From Hymenobacter sp. BT559 (GTDB taxonomy: Bacteria; Bacteroidota; Bacteroidia; Cytophagales; Hymenobacteraceae), in NCBI RefSeq assembly GCF_016427535.1, contig NZ_JAELXV010000006.1, forward strand, positions 310,001-374,000: DNA of 64,000 nt. The letters run 5' to 3'. Of the stretch, positions 26,181 through 35,075 are shown one piece after another. The notes beneath the pieces are model-generated. The model was not told the origin of the DNA. It did no database searches and saw nothing but the letters and a program-made list of their open reading frames with translations. Numbering within the stretch: the stretch's first letter is position 1; each line of letters starts with the position of its first letter. Position numbers and translations under genes: made by a program.

Positions 26181-28094
26181 ATGAACTTGCTATCCGCCGA
26201 GAATATCTCGAAGAATTACGCCGACCGTTGGCTGTTTAAAGACCTCAACTTTGGCTTGCAACAAGGTCAGCGCGTGGCTTTTGTAGGCATCAACGGTACC
26301 GGCAAAACCACCTTGATGAAGGTGCTGGCTGGCCTCGAAGCGCCCGACTCGGGCCTCGTAACGCGCCGCCAGGGCATCCGGGTAACCTACCTAGGGCAGC
26401 AGCCGGTGTTCGACGAAAGCATGACGGTGGAGGAAACCATCTTCGCCAGCCAGAACGACACGCTGCGCGCCGTGAAGGACTACGAGCACGTGGTGAACGA
26501 CCCCAACCACGACCCCGAGGACTTGCAGCGCGTGATGGAGCGCATGGACGCCCTCAACGCTTGGGACTACGAGTCGCAGGTGCAGCAAATTTTGGGCAAG
26601 CTGGGCATCCTAGGTGAGCTGCTGACGCGCAACGTGAGCAAGCTCTCGGGCGGGCAGCGCAAGCGCGTGGCTCTGGCCCGCGTGCTCATCGAAGAGCCTG
26701 ATGTACTGTTGCTTGACGAGCCCACCAACCACCTGGACCTAGCCACCATTGAGTGGCTCGAAAACCGCCTGAACTCGCCCAGCCTCACGCTGCTGATGGT
26801 GACCCACGACCGGTACTTCTTGGACAAAGTGGCCAACGAAATCGTGGAGCTCGACAAGGGCCAGATGTACCGCTACCAGGGCAACTACGCCTACTTTGTG
26901 GAGAAGAAGGCCGACCGCGAGATGCGCGAAGCCACCGAAGTAGAAAAGGCTCGCCAGCTCTTCAAAAAGGAGCTGGAATGGATGCGCCGCATGCCCCAGG
27001 CCCGCGGCACCAAGCAAAAGGCCCGCATCGATGCCTTCTACGTGACCAAGGAAAAGGCCAGCACCAACCTCAACAAGCAGCAGTTGGAGCTGAGCGTGAA
27101 AACCACCCGCCAGGGTGGTAAAATCATTGAGGCCGAGCACCTAAGCAAGCGCTTTGGCGATAAAGTAGTGCTGGACGACTTCAGCTACGTGTTCAAGAAG
27201 AAGGACCGCATCGGCCTGGTCGGACCTAACGGCGCGGGCAAAAGCACGCTGCTCAACATGCTGACCGGCAAGCTGAAGCCTGACACCGGCACCGTGGACG
27301 TGGGCCAGACCACCGTGTTTGGCTACTACACCCAGACCGAACTGGAGTTTGACCCCTCGCAGCGCGTCATCGACATCGTGAAGGAAGTGGCCGAAGTGGT
27401 GGAGCTTGCCAACGGCGACGTGCTCACGGCCAGCCAGTTCCTTACGCTTTTCCTGTTTCCGCCGGCCCAGCAGTACACGCTGGTGAGCAAGCTGAGCGGC
27501 GGCGAAAAGCGGCGCCTGCAGCTGCTGCGCGTGCTGGTAAAGAACCCCAACTTCCTCATCCTTGACGAGCCGACCAACGACCTTGACCTCGGCACGCTCA
27601 ACATCTTGGAAGACTTCCTGCTGCACTTTTCGGGTTGCTTGCTCATCGTGAGCCACGACCGGTACTTCCTCGACAACCTGGCCGAACACCTATTTGTACT
27701 GGAGCCAGGCGGCGAGGTGCTCAACTTCCCCGGCAACTACACCGACTACCGCGACTACCTAGCCGAGCGCGAAACCGAAGCTGCTCTTGAGGCCGAGGAA
27801 AAAGCCGCTAAGGCGGCCCGCGCTGCGGCCAAAGCCGCACCCGCGGTGGCCCCTCCCCCACCGCCCGCCGCGCCAGCTAAGCGCCGCGCCTCGTTTGCGG
27901 AGAAGAAAGAATTTGAGCAGCTCGAAAAAGATATCGCGGCGCTCGAAGCCGAAAAGGAGCAGTTGGTAGCCAACCTAGCCACCGGCCAGGGCTCGCGCCA
28001 GGACCTCATTGCCTGGCCTGCCCGCCTGCAGGCCGTAGACAAAGACCTAGACGCAAAAGGCGAGCGCTGGCTGGAGCTTAGCGACTTTATGTAA
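26181..28094 (+). CDS. ABC-F family ATPase (Uup-like)
   Basis: This 637-residue cytoplasmic protein has two ABC domains and no transmembrane segment. Walker A motifs are GINGTGKTT (36-44) and GPNGAGKST in the second half. The signatures are LSGGQRKRVALARVL and LSGGEKRRLQLLRVL, with Walker B LLLDEPTNHLDL and LILDEPTNDLDL. The inter-domain linker (about residues 245-300) is charged and helical. The C-terminus has an Ala/Pro-rich stretch followed by a coiled coil, as in Uup. ABC-F proteins act on the ribosome or DNA, not as transporters. This is probably a housekeeping member, not a specific resistance determinant. Confidence 0.93.
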   Translation: MNLLSAENISKNYADRWLFKDLNFGLQQGQRVAFVGINGTGKTTLMKVLAGLEAPDSGLVTRRQGIRVTYLGQQPVFDESMTVEETIFASQNDTLRAVKDYEHVVNDPNHDPEDLQRVMERMDALNAWDYESQVQQILGKLGILGELLTRNVSKLSGGQRKRVALARVLIEEPDVLLLDEPTNHLDLATIEWLENRLNSPSLTLLMVTHDRYFLDKVANEIVELDKGQMYRYQGNYAYFVEKKADREMREATEVEKARQLFKKELEWMRRMPQARGTKQKARIDAFYVTKEKASTNLNKQQLELSVKTTRQGGKIIEAEHLSKRFGDKVVLDDFSYVFKKKDRIGLVGPNGAGKSTLLNMLTGKLKPDTGTVDVGQTTVFGYYTQTELEFDPSQRVIDIVKEVAEVVELANGDVLTASQFLTLFLFPPAQQYTLVSKLSGGEKRRLQLLRVLVKNPNFLILDEPTNDLDLGTLNILEDFLLHFSGCLLIVSHDRYFLDNLAEHLFVLEPGGEVLNFPGNYTDYRDYLAERETEAALEAEEKAAKAARAAAKAAPAVAPPPPPAAPAKRRASFAEKKEFEQLEKDIAALEAEKEQLVANLATGQGSRQDLIAWPARLQAVDKDLDAKGERWLELSDFM

Positions 28095-28124
28095 AAGCAG
28101 CGCTTTGGCATAAATAATGCCTTG

Positions 28125-28180
28125 ATAACCGAGCAAGAACAAGCTACTCGCGAGCTTATTTTTGCTCGGTTATTTTGTTT
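28125..28180 (+). terminator. Terminator after the ABC-F gene
   Basis: A 12-base perfect stem ATAACCGAGCAA/TTGCTCGGTTAT (28125-28136 with 28162-28173) encloses a smaller hairpin AAGCT/AGCTT and is followed by TTTGTTT. The next gene's ATG follows at 28189. Confidence 0.7.
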
Positions 28181-28188
28181 ATCCAGTT

Positions 28189-28596
28189 ATGCTAGCGTCT
28201 ACTATTTCCACTATTTTTTCTAATATAGTCGGCACTATTGAGGTGCATCCGCAGGGCTACGCTATTGTGCGCTACCACCCCGTCACGGTCGAGATTTCGG
28301 CGCTGCAAGAACTGCTGACGCACCTAGGCCAGCTGCTGCTGCAACGCGGCTGGCACAAGGTATTAGTCGATACCCGAGCGCTCACGGTTTTCAGACCGGA
28401 GGTAAAGGACTGGACCCGGGCCAACTGGATAGCGCCAGTAATTGCGCGCCCGGCCAAGCTGGTACTAGCTACCCTACTGCCCAACGACGTATTTGGCCGC
28501 CTGACCATGACGGAGCTACAGCTAGGGTCGAGTAGCGGCAACCAGATTCTCAATTTTGTCGACGAAGCAGCGGCGCATGCGTATTTAGAGCACTAA
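28189..28596 (+). CDS. SpoIIAA-like (STAS-fold) hypothetical protein
   Basis: This protein has about 135 residues from the ATG at 28189; an upstream TTG at 28162 lies in the terminator stem and is rejected. Visible layout: beta strand GYAIVRYHP, a helix ending in LLLQRGWHKVLVDTRALTVF, the Trp-containing segment VKDWTRANWIAPV, and a C-terminal helix FVDEAAAHAYLEH. This matches the other two proteins of the same group. It is followed after 37 bases by its neighbour. Confidence 0.65.
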   Translation: MLASTISTIFSNIVGTIEVHPQGYAIVRYHPVTVEISALQELLTHLGQLLLQRGWHKVLVDTRALTVFRPEVKDWTRANWIAPVIARPAKLVLATLLPNDVFGRLTMTELQLGSSSGNQILNFVDEAAAHAYLEH

Positions 28597-28633
28597 CTCC
28601 TACGTTGCGCCGCAACCGATACCTCCTTCTGCA

Positions 28634-29068
28634 ATGCCCGACCAGGTTATTTTTTCTAAGCCCTACGGCAGTGTGCTCGTCGATACCAGTGTGCCGTGTA
28701 TTATCACGCAGTGGCACGCCTTTGCCAATGCCACAGAGTTTATTGCGCTTCAGCTATTTGCCCTGGAGTATTTCGAAGCGCACTCTTCCCCCGCCCGGCC
28801 CTGGGGCTGGGTAGGTGATGTACGCCAGATGGGTGCCATTCCGGCCAAAGCCCAGGCTTGGCTGCTGGCCGATTTTAACCCGCGGGCCACGGCGGCGGGC
28901 CTGCGCGAGGTGAGCGTGGTGCTGGCCGAAACCATCTTCGGTAAGCTTGCTACCCAGACCTACGCGCAAAATACCCAGCAAGCAGGCTCGGCCTACGAGC
29001 TGAGCACGCGTCTCTACGACTCGCTGGAAAATGCCAAAGCAGGAGCCCAGCAAGCCTTGGGCCATTAG
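28634..29068 (+). CDS. SpoIIAA-like (STAS-fold) hypothetical protein
   Basis: This 144-residue protein is soluble, with no signal peptide. The N-terminal strand-like VIFSKPYGSVLVDTS, the Trp-Gly-Trp-Val-Gly-Asp (WGWVGDVRQM) region and the C-terminal YDSLENAKAGAQQAL helix fit the pattern of the other two SpoIIAA-like proteins. It probably forms an operon with the gene ending at 28596. Function unknown. Confidence 0.65.
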   Translation: MPDQVIFSKPYGSVLVDTSVPCIITQWHAFANATEFIALQLFALEYFEAHSSPARPWGWVGDVRQMGAIPAKAQAWLLADFNPRATAAGLREVSVVLAETIFGKLATQTYAQNTQQAGSAYELSTRLYDSLENAKAGAQQALGH

Positions 29069-29130
29069 CCGGCCCGCCCCACTGGGGCACCCTAGGGGCG
29101 TAAGCTTGATACTAGCTACCAACCAGCGCC

Positions 29131-29967
29131 TTAGCGCCGCCGGTGCGACTGCACAAAGCTGAGCGCCACCTGCCGCTGCCCCACCGGCGCCAGTATCTGA
29201 AGGCCGTCGGCGTGGTCGAAGCGGGGCAGATACACGTAGCCACGCACCCGCTGGCCGGGCTGCAGCACCACACGCCGCAGGGCATACTCGCTCAGCACCT
29301 GGGCCCGCTGCGCCAGGGCCTCGGCAGTGGCGGCGTGGCGCGCCCGATTGGCGGTCGAAACGGCTTGGTAAGCCCAAGCGGCATTGTGAATAACGGCTCG
29401 CGTTTGGGCTTGGTCGTAGGTTTCGGGCCGGCGTCGGGTACTGCTGGCAATATCGGTGCCCAGCGCCACGGCAAACAAGGCAATGCCGACCCAGTCGGTG
29501 CGGCTGGCCTTGCGGGCCTCGTGGCTGGCCCCGTCTTGCAGCTGCACTATCTGGGGTTCGGGGTCGAGGGCCGCAAGCGGGGCGGGCGGCAGCCCTGGCC
29601 AGGGCAGGTGCTGGGTAGCGGCAGCCACCGCCGCGGGCACGCGCTCGCCGTGGCGAATGCGCTGGGTAGGCGGCACTACTTCCGCCTCGCGCAGGGGCGC
29701 GTAGGCAAAAGCCGTGGGCATAATATCGACGGGCCGCCGCGAGTCGTTGTAATACTCCGCGTTGAATACCAGGTACTCGGGCTCATACCCTAAGAAGTTC
29801 AGGCGCAAGGCCACGCTATCGACGGCGGCTTCGGCCGCGGGCTCACCACTGACGAATAAGGTATCTGGCTGGGCGGGCTGCACGCCCAGCAGGTAGCTGG
29901 GGGCACAGCCTAGGGTGGCCACGGCCAGCAGTGGAGCCAGCAGGCGGCAAGCGTAGCGGACGAACAT
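29131..29967 (-). CDS. Putative lipoprotein, unknown function
   Basis: This protein has about 278 residues from the ATG at 29967 (MFVRYACRLLAPLL...), which gives a short signal peptide ending in the lipobox ATLGC. The longer frame from 30021 would bury this signal. A beta-rich domain (FLGYEPEYLVFNAEYYNDSRRPVD) follows, then a hydrophobic stretch TDWVGIALFAVALGTD, and a C-terminal half with GYVYLPRFDHADG. The arrangement is loosely similar to the lipoprotein at 63003-63713. I do not recognise a family. Confidence 0.7.
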   Translation of the reverse strand: MFVRYACRLLAPLLAVATLGCAPSYLLGVQPAQPDTLFVSGEPAAEAAVDSVALRLNFLGYEPEYLVFNAEYYNDSRRPVDIMPTAFAYAPLREAEVVPPTQRIRHGERVPAAVAAATQHLPWPGLPPAPLAALDPEPQIVQLQDGASHEARKASRTDWVGIALFAVALGTDIASSTRRRPETYDQAQTRAVIHNAAWAYQAVSTANRARHAATAEALAQRAQVLSEYALRRVVLQPGQRVRGYVYLPRFDHADGLQILAPVGQRQVALSFVQSHRRR

Positions 29968-30211
29968 AGGCGCAGGCAAAAAGCAAATGAGATTTACCGC
30001 AAGATGCATCAGCCGCCGCAAAGGTTGCCTGCCTACCTAGGATAGGTGGCGATGAAGCAGTTAGCCCGCACGCGCCCGAAGCGCGCCCTACTTGTGTTCT
30101 GGCACTGCTGAGCGGATATTAGACGCGCAACAGTGCCCGTTTGCCTGCAAAAAATATCCTGTTTTCTTACTTCGCGCGCAGCGCTTCGCCACGTTTCAAA
30201 AGCACCCTAGG

Positions 30212-31000
30212 CTACTCGGCGGCGGTACCGCCTGCCAGCTTCTCGCCTACAAAAAAGTAGTGGCGGTGCAGCAGCGACTTGAAGCCAAACAGCTGCTGTC
30301 GCAGTTCCCAGTCGGTGCTGCTGCGCGTGCGGCGCAGCTGCCACCACTGCCAGGGCCACAGCAACAGGGCCAGCGGCAAATACAGCAGGTCTTCGTTGTA
30401 GCGAGCGGTGTACACCACGTGCGTCAGCCGGATGCCATTAATGTCGAAAAGCCGCTTGAGCTCTTGGTGCTGCACCAGCTGAAAATTGCCTTCGTCGGGC
30501 TCGAAGAGCAGGCGAAAGCGCCGCACCCGGCCCGAAAACAGGTACGAAAGCCGGTCGCGCACGCTCAGACAGTTGTCGTTGCTCACCAGCAGCAGCCCGC
30601 CCGGCCGCAGCCGGCGGGCACAGTTGCCCACAAACTGCGCCGTATTGGCAAAGCACATGATGCCGCTGATAGACGTAATGACGTCGAACGCGGGGCCCGG
30701 CTCGAAGGGAAACTGGCGGCTGAGGTCAGCGGCTTCGTAGCCCGTCAGCCCTCCCGGCACGGGGGGCGGCGCGGGGCGCACATCGGCACCCCACAACTGA
30801 GGCTGGGCAAAAAACCGCCGCACCTGGCTTAAAAACTCGCCTTGCCCGCAGGGTAAGTCGAGCCAGCGCACGGGCTGAGCCAATCGGGCGGCTTGGTGGC
30901 GCAGCAAATACGCCAGTACATCGCGGTTGACGTGCTTTTGCGTATTGCCGCGCGGCACCGTGGCAAGCTGCGCGGTGGTTTCCGGCCCTAGGCCTTCCAT
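30212..31000 (-). CDS. SAM-dependent methyltransferase
   Basis: This class I methyltransferase has about 262 residues. The SAM-binding motif I is visible as WLDLPCGQGEFLSQV, followed by a motif II/III region FDVITSISGIMCFANT and LRPGGLLLVSND. A membrane-like Trp-rich stretch near the C-terminus (LPLALLLWPWQWWQL) is unusual and may be a membrane-association helix. The start is the ATG at 31000, which overlaps the upstream gene by 13 bases and so couples translation. The substrate is unknown. Confidence 0.85.
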   Translation of the reverse strand: MEGLGPETTAQLATVPRGNTQKHVNRDVLAYLLRHQAARLAQPVRWLDLPCGQGEFLSQVRRFFAQPQLWGADVRPAPPPVPGGLTGYEAADLSRQFPFEPGPAFDVITSISGIMCFANTAQFVGNCARRLRPGGLLLVSNDNCLSVRDRLSYLFSGRVRRFRLLFEPDEGNFQLVQHQELKRLFDINGIRLTHVVYTARYNEDLLYLPLALLLWPWQWWQLRRTRSSTDWELRQQLFGFKSLLHRHYFFVGEKLAGGTAAE

Positions 31001-31365
31001 AGCTCGTGCTCCTGGCCTTTGCTGGTAGTGAGCACGAAGCGGGCAGGATTGGGACGCAACACGAGGCGCACGCGGCCGGGGTATTTCTCCGAGTCTATCC
31101 ACACGCCGTCTTCCTTTTGCGGGGTGAGGGTGGCGGGCAGGTAAGCCGTGGGCAGCAGCACATCGGTATCCGACTTAAGGTCGGCGTGCACGGTTTCTAG
31201 TGCGGCTTCGAGGTCGGCGCCGTAGTCGTCGTTGAAGTCGTCTTCGAGGTCGTGCAGGGCTTCTTCTACGTCGTCGTAGCGAGCGTCGTCGTAGGTCAGG
31301 GTTTGCAGCTCGGCTTTTTTCTCAATCAGGGCCACGAGGGCTTTGTTCAGGTCGGTGGCGTTCAT
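30988..31365 (-). CDS. Conserved hypothetical acidic protein
   Basis: This 125-residue protein starts at the ATG 31365 (MNATDLNKALVAL). The frame opens upstream at 31425, but the extra 20 residues look like a signal artefact. The middle is very acidic (DARYDDVEEALHDLEDDFNDDYGADLEAALE), and the C-terminal half is beta-rich with KYPGRVRLVLRPNPARFVLTT. Its stop codon lies inside the methyltransferase's start region, so the two form an operon. I cannot name a family. Confidence 0.7.
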   Translation of the reverse strand: MNATDLNKALVALIEKKAELQTLTYDDARYDDVEEALHDLEDDFNDDYGADLEAALETVHADLKSDTDVLLPTAYLPATLTPQKEDGVWIDSEKYPGRVRLVLRPNPARFVLTTSKGQEHELWKA

Positions 31366-31480
31366 GGGGGAAGGCGGCAGAGAATATGAGCGAGGTAAAG
31401 CGCAAAAATGCACCCGAAACGGCAATTGGCCCAGCGCTGGCCCTAAACCGTGCGGCCCGCCCGCCCGTTTAGCCGGGCCT

Positions 31481-32446
31481 ATGCTTCTTTCTTATCTGTT
31501 GGCTGCAGTCACGCTGCTGGCCTTATTGTTCGGCTTTTACCGCTACCTCACCGCCGATGCTCGCCGGCAGCGGGCGGCACTGGCCACGCCTTTTCTTGAC
31601 CATTGGCGCGAGCTACTTCTCACGCACGTAGCGTTTTATGCTGGCCTAGAGAAAGCTGAGAAAACACGCTTTGAGCAGGCCATGCAGCTATTCTTGGCCC
31701 GCACGCGGCTCACCGGAATTCAAACCGAGGTAGATGACCTCACGCGGGTGCTCACAGCGGCGGCGGCCGTTATTCCGGTATTTGGTTTTCCGGGCTGGGA
31801 ATATCCGACGCTGCACGAAGTGCTGATAGTACCCGACGCCTGGCAGCTCGAAACCCGCCCCGACCAGAAGGTGCAGCCGCTGCAAGGCACCCTCCTAGGG
31901 TCGGTGCAGGGATTTCAAACCTCGCAGTATATGCGCCTCTCGCGGGCGGCGCTGGTGCAGGGTTTTGCCGATGCCGAAGACCGGCACAACGTGGGCGTGC
32001 ACGAGTTTGCGCACCTCGTAGACGAGGCCGATGGCCAGATAGATGGCGTGCCCACCGCCGTGCTGCCGCCCGCCCTGCGCCAGCCCTGGGCCGAAGTCAT
32101 GCACCGCGAGCTGGCCGCCATTCGGGCCGGGCACTCCGACATTGACCCTTACGCCGGCACCAACGAGGCCGAGTTTTTTGCGGTGGTGAACGAGTACTTT
32201 TTTGAGCGCCCCGAGAAGCTACAGGAGCACCACCCCGAGCTGTTTGAGCTACTAAGCCAAGCCCTGCACCAGCATCCCGAGCAGACCCTAGGCGCCCGTC
32301 CCGGCCACCTCGACCCGCGCCAGTGGCTGCGCCAGCTGCGCGCTAAAAAGAAGGCCCTAGGTCGCAATTCGCCCTGCCCCTGCGGCTCGGGCAAGAAGTA
32401 CAAAGACTGCCACTTGGCGGCCAACCAACCTGTGGTGGCTACCTAG
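31481..32446 (+). CDS. MtfA-like zinc peptidase with SEC-C motif
   Basis: This protein has about 321 residues from ATG 31481, with one N-terminal membrane helix (MLLSYLLAAVTLLALLF). The MtfA/M90 peptidase domain carries the zinc motif HEFAH (His174, Glu175, His178) followed by DEADG, and a downstream Glu in FAVVNEYFFE that is the likely third ligand. The C-terminus ends in a SEC-C zinc motif (NSPCPCGSGKKYKDCH). E. coli MtfA regulates the Mlc repressor; the added SEC-C motif is common in Bacteroidota homologues and may bind another protein. The longer frame from 31343 is rejected. Confidence 0.88.
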   Translation: MLLSYLLAAVTLLALLFGFYRYLTADARRQRAALATPFLDHWRELLLTHVAFYAGLEKAEKTRFEQAMQLFLARTRLTGIQTEVDDLTRVLTAAAAVIPVFGFPGWEYPTLHEVLIVPDAWQLETRPDQKVQPLQGTLLGSVQGFQTSQYMRLSRAALVQGFADAEDRHNVGVHEFAHLVDEADGQIDGVPTAVLPPALRQPWAEVMHRELAAIRAGHSDIDPYAGTNEAEFFAVVNEYFFERPEKLQEHHPELFELLSQALHQHPEQTLGARPGHLDPRQWLRQLRAKKKALGRNSPCPCGSGKKYKDCHLAANQPVVAT

Positions 32447-32780
32447 GGGGCTGCTTGAGCTATTTAGACGTGTGAAAGCTAGCACGTAGTTAAGGTTTTA
32501 CTCTTGGTCAGGCCGAGCCTCGCGAAATATCTCTACCGCACCGTCGAAGCGGTAGAGATACTTCGCGAGGCTCGGCCTGACGGTTTAAATGGCCTTTTTA
32601 CAAAAACCACACAGGCTCTTAGCAGAGCCATTCCCATGTCTTGGTAAAATCAAGCTGTAAGGACAAGCGCGTTTTGCGTAGGCCCTGGCTAAAAAAAGCC
32701 AAGCGAGTAGTTTAGCGCCTAGCTTTTACTTTCTGCCCAAAACTGGCCTGACTAGGCACCTAGGGCACCTACCTACTTCT
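32447..32780. other. Intergenic region with one long inverted repeat
   Basis: This gap of about 330 bases contains the palindrome at 32507-32581. A small GGCT/AGCC hairpin lies near 32690. There is no convincing -7 box for the following gene; TACTTTCTG near 32727 is only a partial match. Confidence 0.5.
32507..32581. repeat. Inverted repeat, palindrome family B
   Basis: The arms 32507-32539 and 32549-32581 are complementary at 32 of 33 positions around a 9-base loop. Each arm starts GTCAGGCCGAG and contains CGCGAAATATCTC. It has the layout of the 5233-5330 element but different outer sequence. It lies past the MtfA-like gene and could stop its transcription. Confidence 0.88.
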
Positions 32781-34193
32781 ATGAAGCAGCTTTTATTCAG
32801 CTTACTGCTAGCAACGGCCAGCCTGGGGGCACGGGCCCAGGAGTACTACCTCGACCTAAGCCGCCAGCGCCTGGAGGTGCCTAGCCGCACCCTAGCCGTG
32901 GAGCAGGTGCTAGATGGGCGCCACGACAACCAAACAATAGGCTACACCTACCGCGGGCTGAGCAACAACCGAGCGCTTGCCGTGACCTTTCGCCAAGGCC
33001 TGGCACCAGAACTGACCGACTTTATCCAACGCCAGCTGCCCGCCCGGCCTACCGACCACCCGCTGGTGCTATGCGTGCGGCAGCTGCGCCTCAACGAAGA
33101 GCACATTCCGGGAAGGGAAGGCGCCACGGCCTACCTCAGCCTCGACGCCTACCTGCACCGGCCCGATGGCTATCACTTTGTGCAAAGCATTGCCTCGCAC
33201 ACCAGCGCCCAGGGCACGGAAGTAACCAAACAGCACGCGGGCCACTTGGCCCTGCTGCTGAGCTATTGCCTCGGGCAGCTATCGCAAGCCGACTGGGCGG
33301 CGGCAGCAACCCAGCCGGCCCGCACGCTGGCCCAGCTGCCGGCCGATGCGCCGGTGGCCCGGCCCAGCCGCACGCCCGTGGCTAGGCAGCCGGCCATTTT
33401 GCGCGAGTTGCCGCGGCGGGGTATTTACCACAGCTTCGCGCAGTTTTTGGCCAATCAGCCCGACGACCGCCACGCCCTGCGCCTCGATACCGTGCAGCCA
33501 CGCCTGCGCAGCTTACTGGCTTGGCAGCAGTGGCAGCGCGTGCCGTGGGTGCGCCCACTGGTATTCGATAGCCTAGGGCGCTGGGCCGAGCCGGCCGGCA
33601 TCTGGGGCTTTTCGGATGGGCAGGGCGTGTTTGTGCAGCACGACCAGCATTTCTTTCCGCTGCGGCGGCAGGGCTCGTTTTTCACCACGGTAGGCACGGC
33701 CCTGCCCGATGAGGAAGTGCAGCGCCGGCAGGCAGCTTCCCGTGCCCAGGCCGGCTACAGCAGCGGAGTTTTTAAAGTGCCGGCCGTCGTCACCGATGTG
33801 CCCGTGTGCTACGCCGTTGATATGCAGTCGGGTGGGCTCTACCCCTACCCCGGCCTGCGTGCGCCCATTCGCCCCGATACGGCCTACGTATACGTGTATC
33901 GGCCCGCCCAGGCCGCAGGGCCGGCCCAGGTGCAAGTGTGGCTCAATGGCAAGCAAGCCGGTACCCTGCGCCCTGGCCAGTACCTAGAGCTGCCCTGGCC
34001 TTACTACGATACTTTGTTTAGCCTGTGCCTCACCGATGGCACCAGCGGCAGCGCCTGCCAGCACCTGCTGCCCGACGTAGCCCAGCCCAACTTTCTGCGC
34101 GTCAGCTTCAGCCCCGAGGCGCCGCTGTGGCAGTGGGTACCAACTGCCCAGGGCCTGGCCGACCTGGATGAGCTAGATAGGTTGCGGAAATAA
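32781..34193 (+). CDS. Secreted hypothetical protein
   Basis: This 470-residue protein has a Sec signal peptide (MKQLLFSLLLATASLGARAQ), cleaved after ARAQ. The remaining chain shows two beta-rich regions, the second around residues 315-400 (TDVPVCYAVDMQSGG, TAYVYVYRP, LNGKQAGTLRPGQYLEL), which looks like a DUF4369- or PEGA-like domain. No catalytic motif or T9SS tail is seen. It is probably periplasmic or outer-membrane associated. I do not recognise a family for the whole protein. Confidence 0.75.
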   Translation: MKQLLFSLLLATASLGARAQEYYLDLSRQRLEVPSRTLAVEQVLDGRHDNQTIGYTYRGLSNNRALAVTFRQGLAPELTDFIQRQLPARPTDHPLVLCVRQLRLNEEHIPGREGATAYLSLDAYLHRPDGYHFVQSIASHTSAQGTEVTKQHAGHLALLLSYCLGQLSQADWAAAATQPARTLAQLPADAPVARPSRTPVARQPAILRELPRRGIYHSFAQFLANQPDDRHALRLDTVQPRLRSLLAWQQWQRVPWVRPLVFDSLGRWAEPAGIWGFSDGQGVFVQHDQHFFPLRRQGSFFTTVGTALPDEEVQRRQAASRAQAGYSSGVFKVPAVVTDVPVCYAVDMQSGGLYPYPGLRAPIRPDTAYVYVYRPAQAAGPAQVQVWLNGKQAGTLRPGQYLELPWPYYDTLFSLCLTDGTSGSACQHLLPDVAQPNFLRVSFSPEAPLWQWVPTAQGLADLDELDRLRK

Positions 34194-34348
34194 GAAGCTC
34201 GAATACATTTTGCTTAAGTCACTCTTACTTGCACAAGTAATAATGCTAAGCATGTAACACAAAGGATAGTCACTTTAAAATGAGTTTATAATTTTTAAAA
34301 TAGCAGAACAATACTTCATAATATACATAATTATTATATGCAATAATA

Positions 34349-34356
34349 TACTTTTG
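34349..34356 (+). promoter_or_regulatory. -7 promoter box right before the AT-rich gene
   Basis: TACTTTTG matches TAnnTTTG and ends four bases before the ATG at 34361, again predicting a leaderless transcript. The surrounding 160 bases are strongly AT-rich. Confidence 0.5.
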
Positions 34357-34360
34357 ATTT

Positions 34361-35068
34361 ATGGCTTATTACCTAAATTCCTACCGGCCGCTTATCTGGA
34401 CCCAGTTTGGACAGCAAGCTGCTATAAATCATAATTTACCGCGCTTTATTGATGCTTCGTGTCGGCGCGAGCCAGATTTTGAGAGTCAATTTCCTTCCAT
34501 GACAGCTATTTGCAGAGGTAGCCAAGGGGCGGTTCGCCTTAAGGAAGGCGACTATGTGGCTTACACTACAGTCAAGCGTAATTATGAGCCAGCTGCAGCT
34601 TTGGGTCGATATCTAGTTGGAGGCTTTAAAGTATTAAAGCGTTACACAACACATGAGGAGGCTGCGAATTGGTACCGTTCTAAAGCGTTATCACTACCTA
34701 GCAACTGCTTTGTAGATGGCAACAATCCGCTCAATTTTAATCTAACCGGAGGATTTTTAGACACTAAGAGCTACGCGAAGGAGTTAGAAGAATTAAATAA
34801 AGAGCCTGATGCTATAAAATCCTTTAACTATGCTCAAAGGATAAATAATTGGGATGCAGGATATAGAGAAAAGGTTAATCATAACAAGATATTCATTATC
34901 ACCGAACCAATAAAGCTTGATTTTAAAAGTCCGATTCTGTTGACTACACCCTTGAGCGAACGAATTTTTAAAAACAAATTTCCTAACACCCGCTCGCTTC
35001 GAAGAATTGAAGATGACCAGTTTTGGCAGTTAATGGACTTACTGCCTCCCCTTACAGCAAGTTTGTAA
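34361..35068 (+). CDS. AT-rich accessory gene, unknown function (EVE/Nmad-like?)
   Basis: This 235-residue protein and its upstream gap are visibly more AT-rich than the surrounding genes and use A/T-ending codons. The central segment RLKEGDYVAYTTVKRNYEP followed by GRYLVGGFKVLKRYTTHEEA resembles the GDxVxY pattern of EVE, ASCH and nucleotide-modification-associated (Nmad) domains, which bind modified bases. The CRREPDFESQFPSMTAICRG stretch contributes two conserved-looking Cys residues. The match is by eye and weak. The base composition suggests horizontal acquisition. It faces the alkyltransferase-like gene 7 bases away. Confidence 0.65.
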   Translation: MAYYLNSYRPLIWTQFGQQAAINHNLPRFIDASCRREPDFESQFPSMTAICRGSQGAVRLKEGDYVAYTTVKRNYEPAAALGRYLVGGFKVLKRYTTHEEAANWYRSKALSLPSNCFVDGNNPLNFNLTGGFLDTKSYAKELEELNKEPDAIKSFNYAQRINNWDAGYREKVNHNKIFIITEPIKLDFKSPILLTTPLSERIFKNKFPNTRSLRRIEDDQFWQLMDLLPPLTASL

Positions 35069-35075
35069 AACTTAC

